Assembly: GCF_029946515.1 (NCBI RefSeq)
Contig: NZ_JARZHH010000037.1
Location: 46,130-110,129, forward strand
Reading direction: 5' to 3'
From: Polyangium sp. 6x1
GTDB lineage: Bacteria; Myxococcota_A; Polyangia; Polyangiales; Polyangiaceae
Length of the DNA: 64,000 bases
A program made the position numbers and the translations under genes. The notes beneath the pieces were generated by a model. It saw nothing but the letters and a program-made list of their open reading frames with translations. It searched no databases and was not told the origin of the DNA. The stretch's first letter is position 1. The number at the start of each line of letters is the position of its first letter. Positions 1 to 9,446 of this stretch are shown here, one piece after another.

Positions 1-139
1 GATCCGCGTCGAGCCCGAAAAAGGCGCGATCGAGGAGGACGGCCCCTTGCTCTTCGGGCGCCTCCTCTGCTCCTGCCACGCTCGTCGCCGCGATCGTCGC
101 GAGCGCGACGATCCCTTGCGTGAACCTCCGTGCTGCCAT
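1..139 (-). CDS. N-terminus of an exported protein (partial, runs off the window)
   Basis: Reading the minus strand from an ATG at 139 gives an N-terminus beginning MAARRFTQGIVALATIAATS, followed by VAGAEEAPEEQ. It has a basic start, a hydrophobic core and a plausible signal peptidase I site after the VAGA segment, so the product is probably exported. A purine-rich ribosome binding site (GAGAGGGAG) sits just upstream of the ATG. Only about 46 codons lie in the window, so no family can be named. The gene points away from the small plus-strand gene at 313, and the 174 bases between them should hold both promoters. Confidence 0.6.
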   Translation of the reverse strand, partial: MAARRFTQGIVALATIAATSVAGAEEAPEEQGAVLLDRAFFGLDAD

Positions 140-312
140 GGCTCCCTCTCTCTGGTCGGTTCCTCGCGGCGCACGCACACCTTCACGGCGTCCGCGCCGC
201 GCACGAACGTGCCGGGGCAATTGTGATGCCCGGGGCTGCCTCCACGCGGGCGCGCGCGACGCTCGCGATCTCGGCCCCGACCTTGCAGCACGCCCGCCCA
301 GGAGGAAGGTCC

Positions 313-498
313 ATGGCCGAGCAAAAGAAGGACACCGAGAAGGGCTCGATGACCGTGCAAGAGGCCGGTCGGCTCGGAGGCGAGAAGGGTGGGCAACGCG
401 AGCGCGAGCTCGTGCAAAAAGGGCACGAGGCCGAGGAGGGCGGCGGCGGAGGCGCGGGCGAGCAGGAGCAAAGCAGCGGCCGGAAGAGCAGCCGCTAG
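313..498 (+). CDS. Small hydrophilic KGG/Em-like stress protein
   Basis: This 61-residue protein contains a central segment EAGRLGGEKGGQ, which resembles the KGG repeat of general-stress proteins (YciG/GsiB) and the Em-like LEA proteins. It has no signal peptide and no hydrophobic segment. It is almost wholly Gly, Glu, Lys, Arg and Gln, with a poly-Gly stretch near residues 43-48, and is probably disordered. A perfect GGAGG lies 7-8 bases before the ATG, which favours this start over the longer upstream reading. A strong hairpin terminator begins at the stop codon, so the gene is monocistronic. A role in desiccation or stress protection is inferred from family resemblance only. Confidence 0.65.
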   Translation: MAEQKKDTEKGSMTVQEAGRLGGEKGGQRERELVQKGHEAEEGGGGGAGEQEQSSGRKSSR

Positions 499-540
499 AA
501 CATCGATCGGTTTACAACCGCTCGACGTTCTAGCTCTTTT
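495..540 (+). terminator. Rho-independent terminator of the KGG-like gene
   Basis: Arms AGAACATCGATCGGTT and AACCGCTCGACGTTCT pair over 16 bases with two mismatches around a three-base loop, and flanking CTAG sequences extend the stem. The sequence then runs into CTCTTTT. The stop codon of the small stress gene lies in the 5' arm. Confidence 0.8.
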
Positions 541-627
541 GTCCCGAGGGGGACGCCTCGCGTCCCCCTCTCGGCCAGGCGGAGCCCGGCCGATTCACCC
601 CCCGAGGCGAGCTCGCTTCGCGATCTC
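541..627. repeat. 87-bp dispersed intergenic repeat, copy A
   Basis: This segment aligns without gaps to 30906-30992, with 77 of 87 bases identical. It contains two hairpins. GAGGGGGACG pairs perfectly with CGTCCCCCTC. GAGCTCG pairs with CGATCTC, apart from one mismatch, across the loop CTTCG. Both copies start directly after a gene end or terminator. It may be a REP-like or transcribed structured element. Confidence 0.75.
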
Positions 628-631
628 GCAG

Positions 632-718
632 AGCATCGAACTGTTCGATGCTCCAGGCGATCCTCGACAGAAGAAACGACGAGGGGATCGGCGCGAGCTC
701 GCCGGTCCCTCTCGTTTT
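632..718 (+). other. Two further hairpins in a gene-free stretch
   Basis: The stretch 499-815 holds no convincing gene. Besides repeat copy A it contains a perfect 9-bp hairpin, AGCATCGAA-CTG-TTCGATGCT (632-652). A second, longer imperfect hairpin spans 680-714 (CGAGGGGATCGGCG against CGCCGGTCCCTCTCG) and is followed by TTTTC, which makes it terminator-like on the plus strand. Confidence 0.5.
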
Positions 719-739
719 CGGGCAAGGACGATCCCGGAC

Positions 740-790
740 GAACGGAAAGGGGGAGCCAGCGCGAGCGCGCCGCTCCCCCGACGAACGGAA
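740..790 (-). terminator. Likely terminator of the Gln-rich protein gene
   Basis: GGGGGAGC and GCTCCCCC form an 8-bp GC stem around a GC-rich interior. On the minus strand it is followed by CCTTTCCG. Short direct repeats GACGAACGGAA flank the hairpin on both sides. It lies about 30 bases past the stop of the minus-strand gene at 816. Confidence 0.5.
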
Positions 791-815
791 CGATTGGGAT
801 CTACGGGCCGTTGCC

Positions 816-1238
816 CTACGGTTTTTGCTGCGGCGCTTGCTGCTTCGGCTGCGGCGCCGGTTGTGGCTGCGCCGGCCGGAGCACGACGTCGAGCCGCACC
901 TGATCGCCCTCGTTGTAGTTCTGGAGGGACGCGGGCGGGAAGGTGAACTCGAGCTGCCCTTGCTCGGTCTGCACCTTGAGGTCGCCCTTCTCCTTGTCGA
1001 TGTCGACGATGCGGCCGGTCACCTGATGGCGGCCGATCCCGGCCTGCGCCATCTTCTGGGCGCGCTGCTGCTTGTGCTGCTGCATGCCCTGCTGATGCTG
1101 GGCGCCTTGCTGCTGCTGCTGCTGGGCGCCTTGCTGCGGCTGCTGCTGCGGCTGCTGCTGCGTGCCTTCTTCGGCCATCACGGCGCTGGCGCCCACCACG
1201 AGCGCGGCCGCGGCCATCAGACCCAAGAGTTTCTTCAT
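816..1238 (-). CDS. Exported Gln-rich protein with a small beta-domain
   Basis: The 140-residue product starts MKKLLGLMAAAALVVGASAV, a clear Sec signal peptide cleaved near residue 22 (AMAEE). Residues 25-62 are dominated by Gln, encoded by a CAG/CAA tract that appears as repeated CTG on the plus strand around 1080-1165. The remainder (VTGRIVDIDKEKGDLKVQT and onward) looks like a small beta-barrel fold. The C-terminus returns to Pro/Gln. GGAGGAGA precedes the ATG at 1238, so I chose that over the longer open frame. The family is not recognised. The Gln tract is a candidate for length variation between strains. Confidence 0.7.
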   Translation of the reverse strand: MKKLLGLMAAAALVVGASAVMAEEGTQQQPQQQPQQGAQQQQQQGAQHQQGMQQHKQQRAQKMAQAGIGRHQVTGRIVDIDKEKGDLKVQTEQGQLEFTFPPASLQNYNEGDQVRLDVVLRPAQPQPAPQPKQQAPQQKP

Positions 1239-1492
1239 GGCTTTCCGTCTCCTCCGACCCATTCGACGCTCGGGAAGCCGGGCCATGACGAGCCTGGTTC
1301 CCCCCCCGAGGTCCCGGTGGGCCTCCCCCCTCCCGCCTCGCAACGGTGGTGCCGTCCCGAACCGAGACGGATCGCGGACGCTCGCTCCTTCTCCGGGATG
1401 TCCGGCTGCGCAGACCCGAAACGCTCGACCACGAGCCCTCTCCACCCCAGAGACCGTTTGACGGGCCGGGGCCTCCGGCGTAAGCCGACGAC

Positions 1493-2755
1493 ATGTCCGG
1501 CGCACCTCGTCGCTGGCCCCCGGCCCTCGCGCTCGTCGCATCGCTGCTCGGGCTCGTCTTTGGCGGCCTCTCGACGCTCGATTACTCGAAGCACCTCGAC
1601 CGCCAGGTCCACGACATCCACTGCTCGTTCGTCCCCGGGCTCTCCGCGGGCGGGGCGGGTGAGAACGCTTGCCGCGCGGCCATGTACAGCCCGTACTCGG
1701 CGCTCTTCCGCGACCGGTACTGGGGCGGCATCCCGATCTCGCTCTTCGCCGTCGGGGCCTTCGCGTTCTTCGCGGCCTTCGCGCTCTACCTCCTGCTCGC
1801 AGGGCCCCGGGCCCCGCGCCGCGCCGCGCAGTTCTACGGCGCCGTGAGCCTCACGCCCCTCGTCGTCTCGGGCCTGATGTTCGCGATCTCGGCGCTCAAG
1901 CTCGGGCAGTACTGCAAGACGTGCGTCGGGATCTACATCTCGTCCGTCCTGCTCGCCGTGGGCGGCGTCATGATCCTGCTCGACGCGCGGGCCAAGGGCG
2001 CGCCGGCTCCCGCCGCGGACAAACCCGAGGGCGCCGCGGAAGGCGCGAGCGCAGGGCGGCCCGTGGGCGCGATCTGGCTCGTGCCCGCCTGGCTCGTCGC
2101 GCTCGGGATCTTCACGATCACGCCGACCTTGATCTACTTGAGCGCGCTGCCGAGCTACGCCTCGTACATCTCGGGCTGCGGCAAGCTCGCGAAGCCGACC
2201 GAGCCGAACAACGCGCTGCTCCGGCACACGCCGGCCGGCGCGAAGCAGCCGGCGACGCTCTTCGTCGACCCGCTCTGCCCGACGTGCAAGGCCTTCCACA
2301 AGCGCCTCGAGGCCGACAAGATCTTCGAGCGCCTCGACACGACGCTCGTGCTCTTCCCGCTCGACAACGAGTGCAACTGGATGCTCGACCGCCCGCTGCA
2401 CCCGGGCGCGTGCCTCGTCTCGAAGGCCGTGCTCTGCGGGGAGAACCGCGCGGTCGACGTGCTCGAATGGGCCTACGACAACCAGGAGCGGCTGCTCGAA
2501 GGCGCGAAGTCGCCGGCGGGGCTCGCCACGGTTCGCTCGGCGATCCGGGAGAAGTGGTCGAACCTCGACGCGTGCATCGACTCGAAAGAGACGAAGCTCC
2601 GCCTCGAACGAATGCTCCGCTACATCGTGAACAACCAGCTGCAGGTCTCCACGCCGCAGCTCTTCCTCGGCGACACGCGGCTCTGTGACGAGGACAGCGA
2701 CATCGGCCTCGCCTACAGCATCCGCAAGCTCGCGCCGGACCTGGGGCTCCCATGA
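1493..2755 (+). CDS. VKOR-family disulfide-generating enzyme fused to a DsbA-like thioredoxin domain
   Basis: The 420-residue product has an N-terminal vitamin K epoxide reductase-type membrane domain with several hydrophobic segments. It carries the four expected cysteines: C44 and C60 in a periplasmic loop, and the CKTC pair at 141-144. A C-terminal periplasmic thioredoxin-fold domain contains DPLCPTCK (C262, C265). In this family the VKOR half passes electrons from the thioredoxin half to quinone and so makes disulfides in exported proteins. The stop overlaps the next start (ATGA), so the three genes to 4109 are translationally coupled and form one envelope thiol operon. The Ala/Pro-rich linker around residues 160-185 is typical of the fusion. 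Confidence 0.85.
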   Translation: MSGAPRRWPPALALVASLLGLVFGGLSTLDYSKHLDRQVHDIHCSFVPGLSAGGAGENACRAAMYSPYSALFRDRYWGGIPISLFAVGAFAFFAAFALYLLLAGPRAPRRAAQFYGAVSLTPLVVSGLMFAISALKLGQYCKTCVGIYISSVLLAVGGVMILLDARAKGAPAPAADKPEGAAEGASAGRPVGAIWLVPAWLVALGIFTITPTLIYLSALPSYASYISGCGKLAKPTEPNNALLRHTPAGAKQPATLFVDPLCPTCKAFHKRLEADKIFERLDTTLVLFPLDNECNWMLDRPLHPGACLVSKAVLCGENRAVDVLEWAYDNQERLLEGAKSPAGLATVRSAIREKWSNLDACIDSKETKLRLERMLRYIVNNQLQVSTPQLFLGDTRLCDEDSDIGLAYSIRKLAPDLGLP

Positions 2756-3450
2756 AATACGCAGGGATCGTCGGTATCGTGGCCGGGTGCACGCTGCTCG
2801 CGGGATCGGCCTTCGCGGTGCACGCGGAGGTGAAGTCGTCGGCGGAGCGGCTGAAGACGGGGATCGCGGAGTCGGTGAAGCCCGCGGTGGCGATCGCGAA
2901 CGACGCGGAGGCCCCGTATTGCACGCCGAAATTCAAGGAGGTCCTGGCGCGCGTGATTCACGCGTGCGGGCTCGAAGGCGGCGAGGCGCGTCGCGGCTGC
3001 CAGCCGGCCGACGTGAAGAACCTGGCCTCGATCAGCGACGACGATTTCAACGCGCTCTTCACGCCGCTGAAGGATCGCGGAGGCGTCGTGATGTTCGACG
3101 ACGGCTCGGAGAAGCTCGACGACGACGGCAAGAAGATGCTCGAGGAGCTCTGGGTCGAGCGGAAGGGCGCCCGGTATTTCTTCATCGTGGCGCGCGCCTC
3201 GAAGACGGGCACGCCGGACTTCAACCGGTCGCTCTCGCACAAGCGCGCGAACAGCGCGTTTTTCCACATCGGCGACAAGTTCAAGGAGCCCGACCTCGAC
3301 AAACAGGTGGGCCTCCTCTGGCTCGGCAACGAGTTCGCCCAGCTCGGCAAGGAATACTGCGAATGGAATGTCTCGCGGAAAGGCAAGGCCTGCGCCGCGG
3401 AGGCGATCAACCGGAGCGCGTTCGTGTCATGGGTCGACTGTCAGCTCTGA
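2752..3450 (+). CDS. Exported protein with an OmpA-like C-terminal segment
   Basis: The 232-residue product has a signal peptide (MKYAGIVGIVAGCTLLAGSA). The cysteine in it is not followed by a good lipobox context, so cleavage as an ordinary secreted protein is as likely as lipidation. Residues from about 105 read as an OmpA-like fold: FDDGSEKLDDDGKKMLEEL, then a core strand and FNRSLSHKRANSA, which matches the helix that positions peptidoglycan-binding loops. Several cysteines (including YCTP, HACGL, RRGCQ, KEYCEW and KACA) are plausible substrates for the VKOR enzyme encoded just upstream. The OmpA assignment is by pattern only. Confidence 0.6.
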   Translation: MKYAGIVGIVAGCTLLAGSAFAVHAEVKSSAERLKTGIAESVKPAVAIANDAEAPYCTPKFKEVLARVIHACGLEGGEARRGCQPADVKNLASISDDDFNALFTPLKDRGGVVMFDDGSEKLDDDGKKMLEELWVERKGARYFFIVARASKTGTPDFNRSLSHKRANSAFFHIGDKFKEPDLDKQVGLLWLGNEFAQLGKEYCEWNVSRKGKACAAEAINRSAFVSWVDCQL

Positions 3451-4109
3451 TTCTCCCGCTCGCGTTCGTCGCGCTCGCCTGCGAAACCGGCGCCGGCGCC
3501 AAACCAGAGCCTCCGGTGACGGGCCGTAGCAATGCGGTCACGGCTGGAAGCGGCACGGCCGCGACGAGCCCGACCCAAACCACGGCCTCCGCGAAGCCGA
3601 GCGCCGCTCCTGCCGCGCCTCGCAAGCTCTGCGCCGATACGACGGCGCGCCCGGCGCCGAAGGGCGCCCTGAGGACCGCCGCGGCCCCGGGCGCGACGGC
3701 GCTGCCCGGAAGCATTTCGTTCGGCGTCGGCAAATGGGTCTGGGTGAACCTCTGGGCGGCCTGGTGTGGGCCGTGCAAAGAAGAAATGCCCCGGCTCCAG
3801 AACTTCCAGAGCCGCCTGCGCAATGCGGGGGTGATGATCGACCTCGCGTTCGTCTCGCTCGACGACGACGAGCGGCAGCTCTCGCGGTTCCTCGAAGCCC
3901 AACCCGAGGCCGGGGTGCGTGCGTCCTACTGGCTGCCCGAGGGCGGCGGGCGCGACAGCTGGATCGCGGCCCTCGGCGTCAAGGACGCGGGCAACCTCCC
4001 CGTCCACGCCCTCATCGCGCCCAGCGGGCAGCTCGCCTGCCTCATCCAGGGGGCCGTCGAGGAGTCGGACTACCAGGCGATCGCCGACATCGTCGGCACG
4101 AAGCGATGA
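3429..4109 (+). CDS. TlpA/ResA-like thioredoxin lipoprotein
   Basis: The 226-residue product begins with a lipoprotein signal ending LAFVALAC, with the lipidated cysteine at residue 18. After a Thr/Ala/Pro-rich linker comes a thioredoxin domain with WVNLWAAWCGPCKEEMPRL (C113 and C116) and later a segment resembling the cis-Pro loop (NLPVHALI). Such proteins reduce or isomerise disulfides on the outer face of the membrane. The ATG at 3429 lies inside the previous gene (22-base overlap), which indicates translational coupling. A reducing TlpA beside an oxidising VKOR gives this operon both arms of envelope thiol chemistry. Confidence 0.85.
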   Translation: MGRLSALILPLAFVALACETGAGAKPEPPVTGRSNAVTAGSGTAATSPTQTTASAKPSAAPAAPRKLCADTTARPAPKGALRTAAAPGATALPGSISFGVGKWVWVNLWAAWCGPCKEEMPRLQNFQSRLRNAGVMIDLAFVSLDDDERQLSRFLEAQPEAGVRASYWLPEGGGRDSWIAALGVKDAGNLPVHALIAPSGQLACLIQGAVEESDYQAIADIVGTKR

Positions 4110-4146
4110 CGCGCGGCGCCGGTCGCGGTAGAAGCTAGCCCCGCCC

Positions 4147-6531
<2,385 letters not shown>

Positions 6532-6626
6532 TTCGCCTCACCGCAGCCCGTTTCTCCTCGCCTGCCCCGCGTCCTTCGCGTGGTGCGTCCGCGTGCTCCG
6601 TGCCACCACGCGCGCGTCGTAAAACG

Positions 6627-6660
6627 TTGACATGGACGTAAAAGTTGGCGAATTTCTACG
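6627..6660 (+). promoter_or_regulatory. Possible sigma70-type promoter for the small lipoprotein cluster
   Basis: A perfect TTGACA at 6627-6632 is followed, 17-18 bases on, by an AT-rich stretch (GAATTTC) in otherwise GC-rich DNA, about 50 bases before the first lipoprotein ATG. The -10 match to consensus is weak. Confidence 0.35.
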
Positions 6661-6711
6661 CGCGGCGGGGGGCCTCACGCAGGCTCCGCGCGATCACAGG
6701 AGCTGGTGCAG

Positions 6712-6933
6712 ATGAGCAAATGGCTACTCAGCGCGGGTGCCTTCGTGGTGCTGTCGGGCGCCTTCGGATGTACGCCGCCGAAGGTCGTCACGCAGATCAC
6801 GAGCGCTCGTGATCAGATGAAATTCCTGGTCGTCCAGGGCAATTCTCAGCAGATCGTCAAGTGCCAGGTGGCCGCCGACGGCGCGCTCTCCGGATGCAAA
6901 ACGATGCAGCTCGTCCTGCAGGACGAGGATTGA
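6712..6933 (+). CDS. Small lipoprotein, first of four in tandem
   Basis: The 73-residue product has a lipoprotein signal ending VVLSGAFGC, followed by TPPKVVTQIT. The ATG at 6712 is chosen because AGGAGC lies eight bases before it. A GTG two codons upstream is also in frame. The mature part ends with KCQVAADGALSGCK, a paired-cysteine motif. Related C-x(5-8)-C motifs occur near the end of all three downstream neighbours. The mature start (TPPKVVT) resembles that of the third gene (GPPPKVLT), so at least these two are probable paralogues. No family is recognised. Confidence 0.7.
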   Translation: MSKWLLSAGAFVVLSGAFGCTPPKVVTQITSARDQMKFLVVQGNSQQIVKCQVAADGALSGCKTMQLVLQDED

Positions 6934-6944
6934 GAGGAATGACC

Positions 6945-7235
6945 ATGTCCCGCATCCCGATGGCGCTTTTCGCCCTCGCTCTCGCGGCCCTCTCGACGGG
7001 TTGCGTCACGCGAAGCATCACGAACTTCGAGGACAACCTCAAGAGCCCGGTGACGGCGCTCGAGGTCATGAAGACCGAGAACTACCTCTTCTTCGCGAAG
7101 AGGACGCACCAGTTCTACCTGTGCCAGGACACGGGCGACAAGCTCGTGTGCAAGCTGTCCTGCGACGCCCAGAATGATGTCGTTTGCCCGCAGGGGCAGG
7201 CCGGCTATGGCGGCGCGGGGAGCAACGTCCGCTGA
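6945..7235 (+). CDS. Small lipoprotein, second of four in tandem
   Basis: This 96-residue lipoprotein has the signal ALALAALSTGC. The ATG at 6945 is preferred over one at 6939 because GAGAGG ends about seven bases before it. The mature protein contains YLCQDTGDKLVCKLSC, with the paired cysteines seen in its neighbours, and ends in a Gly-rich tail. It lies 11 bases after the first lipoprotein gene, so co-transcription is likely. Function is unknown. An outer-membrane accessory role is possible, but no sequence feature shows it. Confidence 0.7.
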   Translation: MSRIPMALFALALAALSTGCVTRSITNFEDNLKSPVTALEVMKTENYLFFAKRTHQFYLCQDTGDKLVCKLSCDAQNDVVCPQGQAGYGGAGSNVR

Positions 7236-7247
7236 GGAGGAATCACG

Positions 7248-7517
7248 ATGAAATCGATTCGTATCGCGCTCGTCGCATTGATCGCCCTCTTCGGCATCGC
7301 GTGTGGTCCGCCCCCGAAGGTGTTGACGCGCCAGACGTTCCTCGGCGCGGAGAAGGTGTACCAGGAGCGCATGCAGACGCGCGGCGAGGTCGACCCGAGC
7401 ACCAAGCAAGTGCTCTTCGACTTCTCCGTTCAGGTCTGTGACGCGACCGAGACCGGCTCCACGAACTGCAAGGAGACGAAGGTTCTCCAGAACGTAGTCC
7501 CCCAGAGCATTTACTGA
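7248..7517 (+). CDS. Small lipoprotein, third of four in tandem
   Basis: The 89-residue lipoprotein starts MKSIRIALVALIALFGIACG, with the lipidated cysteine at residue 19. GAGGAGGAA precedes the ATG. The mature start GPPPKVLTRQTF parallels the first gene of the cluster. Near the C-terminus VCDATETGSTNCKETK carries the shared cysteine pair. The spacing to the previous gene is 12 bases. The family is not recognised. Confidence 0.7.
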   Translation: MKSIRIALVALIALFGIACGPPPKVLTRQTFLGAEKVYQERMQTRGEVDPSTKQVLFDFSVQVCDATETGSTNCKETKVLQNVVPQSIY

Positions 7518-7534
7518 GCGGAGGAGCGACTGCC

Positions 7535-7831
7535 ATGAAGAAGACGATATTCCTGCTCGGTGCGGCGCTCTGCCTGCTCTCCGGGTGCAGCAACAAGGTC
7601 CGTTACCGGACCGCCGGCGGCTGGCTCTTCTCGGAAGACCGCAAGCCCATCGCCCTGTACCAGACGTACCTCGAGGGTACGTGTTCGAGCGGATTTGCCG
7701 GCTTCGGCAAGGGCTGCTCGGACACGAACTCGAAGCTTTTGCGCTGCAACCTCAATGCGGACAACACGCTCACCTGCGTGGAAGACGCGGCCGCGAACGC
7801 ATTCCTCAACAAGGACATCCCCGAGCGTTGA
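7535..7831 (+). CDS. Small lipoprotein, fourth of four in tandem
   Basis: The 98-residue product starts MKKTIFLLGAALCLLSGCSN, a canonical lipobox. GGAGGAG lies about nine bases before the ATG. The mature part has an aromatic segment (GGWLFSEDRKPIALYQTY), a Cys/Gly segment (GTCSSGFAGFGKGC) and LRCNLNADNTLTCVED, matching the paired-cysteine motif of its neighbours. It is the last gene of the cluster, and a hairpin follows directly. Function is unknown. Confidence 0.7.
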   Translation: MKKTIFLLGAALCLLSGCSNKVRYRTAGGWLFSEDRKPIALYQTYLEGTCSSGFAGFGKGCSDTNSKLLRCNLNADNTLTCVEDAAANAFLNKDIPER

Positions 7832-7832
7832 T

Positions 7833-7859
7833 TCAGGGCCCTCGTTCCCGAGGGCCTGA
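7833..7859. terminator. Hairpin between convergent genes
   Basis: TCAGGGCCCTCG and CGAGGGCCTGA pair over 11 bases with one bulged G and a short loop. The hairpin lies directly after the lipoprotein cluster and inside the last codons of the opposing gene, so it can act in both directions. No T-run follows. Confidence 0.5.
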
Positions 7860-8522
7860 TTCGAACGCCTCGAGGATCTCGTCCCACGCCGCTCCGTCCC
7901 GGAGCCCGAGCGTCTCCCGCCTCGCCGAAAGACACGCCTCGCTGCCCGCCACGAACGCCCGGCAGTCGCCGGGGCGAATCTCGTAAATCGTGCACCGTTT
8001 GTCCGGGCCGAGCAATTGGCACCGGCCATCGGCGGCGAGGCGCAGCGTGACCCGCCCGTCCCGCGACCGCTTCACGTACGCCCGGCCCGCGAGGTCCCGC
8101 CGGCCCGCAGCGCGGAAGCGCGCGAGGTCGTGCTCGTCGAGCCGCACGTCCGCGTGGTGGCAGCAAGCCGCGCAGGTCGTGCAATCGAGCGGCATCGTCC
8201 GCGTCGGCCCCTCGAAGAGCACGTCGCGCGCGCACCAGTCGAGCACGACCGGCCGGAAACGCGGGCGGACCCGCACGAGGGCGAGCCCGGAGAGGGGGCT
8301 TGTCTTCACGCGCCGAAATCGCCGCTGCTCCAGGGTGAGCAGGGCGCAGAGGCCGAGCTCGGTGAGCTTTCCCTCCGTGGTCAGGCCGAGCAGGATCTGC
8401 ACGGAATCCCGCTCGTCCACGATCGCCGCGAGCCCGCCCGCGCGCACGTGGGCCGCCGCGCGCAGAAGCCAGCGCGGTCGGAACCTGCGCCAGACGGGGC
8501 GCTCCACGGGCGGTGCGGACAT
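7833..8522 (-). CDS. YkgJ-family cysteine-cluster protein
   Basis: The 229-residue product carries the cysteine spacing of the YkgJ/UPF0153 family, thought to bind zinc or an iron-sulfur centre. CTTCAACCHH lies in the middle, then CQLLGPDKRCTIYEIRP and DCRAFVAGSEAC. The N-terminal 100 residues are basic and not recognised, longer than in minimal family members. The biochemical role of the family is not settled. The gene is divergent from the amidotransferase gene at 8574 and converges on the lipoprotein cluster. Start at 8522 is an ATG. Confidence 0.75.
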   Translation of the reverse strand: MSAPPVERPVWRRFRPRWLLRAAAHVRAGGLAAIVDERDSVQILLGLTTEGKLTELGLCALLTLEQRRFRRVKTSPLSGLALVRVRPRFRPVVLDWCARDVLFEGPTRTMPLDCTTCAACCHHADVRLDEHDLARFRAAGRRDLAGRAYVKRSRDGRVTLRLAADGRCQLLGPDKRCTIYEIRPGDCRAFVAGSEACLSARRETLGLRDGAAWDEILEAFESGPRERGP

Positions 8523-8573
8523 GGGGAGCCCCTATCACGCGCGCGGCGCCGGGAGGGGACCTTTTCCGGAAAC

Positions 8574-9335
8574 ATGATTATGATCGGAGGGATGGCTGCC
8601 GAGCGCTCGGACCTTTCGAACCGGAAAATCTTCATCATGAAGACGGGGGAGCCCGTCCCGAAGGTGCGCGAGCGCCGCGGCGAGTTCGCGGATCTCATCA
8701 CGTCCGTGATCGGCGACGCCTGGAGCGGAGGCTACGAGACCTTCGACGCCCGCGAAGGCGCGCCGCCGGACATGAAGGGCGCCGCCGCCCTGGTGATCAC
8801 CGGCTCGGCGGCGAACGTGCCCGACCGCGAGCCGTGGATGCTCGCCACGGAGGGGTTCCTGCGCGAGGTCGTGTGCATGGGCCTGCCCACGTTCGGGATT
8901 TGTTTTGGCCACCAAATTCTCGCCCAGGCGCTCGGGGGCGAGGTGAAGCGCAACCCGCGCGGCCGCGAGATCGGCACGCGCTCGATCCAGAGGCTCGCCG
9001 CCGACCCGATCTTCGACGGCCTCCCCGAGGTCTTCACGGCAAACGTGACGCACGTGGACTCGGTCGTGCGGCTGCCGGACGGGGCGACGGTGCTCGCGAA
9101 GAACGACCTCGAAGATCACCACGCGATCCGCTTCACCGAGACCTGCTACGGCGTGCAGTTCCACCCCGAGCTCGATGCTGACGTGATGCGCGGCTACATC
9201 GAGCACCGCTGGGAAGTCCTCGCCGGCGAGGGATTTTCCGTCGAGGCGCTGCACGCCGGGATCGAAGAGGGGGAGTTCGGGCGGCGCACGCTCTTGAACT
9301 TCATCCGCCACATCCTCCCGCGCGACGCGCGCTGA
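8574..9335 (+). CDS. Class I glutamine amidotransferase-like protein (stand-alone)
   Basis: The product (up to 253 residues) has a GATase1 fold. The nucleophile motif GICFGHQ has Cys near residue 110, and the C-terminal YGVQFHPE motif has His near 197 and Glu near 199. This is the complete triad of the GMP-synthase-like stand-alone family. No synthetase domain follows, so the ammonia acceptor is unknown. ATGs at 8574, 8580 and 8592 are all in frame and none has well-spaced ribosome binding sequence. I kept the first. It shares a short divergent promoter region with the YkgJ-like gene. Confidence 0.8.
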   Translation: MIMIGGMAAERSDLSNRKIFIMKTGEPVPKVRERRGEFADLITSVIGDAWSGGYETFDAREGAPPDMKGAAALVITGSAANVPDREPWMLATEGFLREVVCMGLPTFGICFGHQILAQALGGEVKRNPRGREIGTRSIQRLAADPIFDGLPEVFTANVTHVDSVVRLPDGATVLAKNDLEDHHAIRFTETCYGVQFHPELDADVMRGYIEHRWEVLAGEGFSVEALHAGIEEGEFGRRTLLNFIRHILPRDAR

Positions 9336-9446
9336 CGTTCCCCGGCGCCCTCCTCACGTTACGTCAGCATCGTAAAAAACTGACTCGCGGGTCAGGTCCG
9401 GACGAACCCTCTTGGAGGTCCTGAATGACCGGCGGGTTTCCGCGCT

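Noticed and set aside
1081..1165. CTG/CAG trinucleotide tract as a possible regulatory repeat
   Set aside because: It encodes the Gln-rich part of the exported protein at 816-1238 in frame; kept only as a note on that gene.
9360..9440. Short inverted repeats between the amidotransferase and tetR genes as a terminator
   Set aside because: Stems are five bases or less and no T-run is correctly placed.
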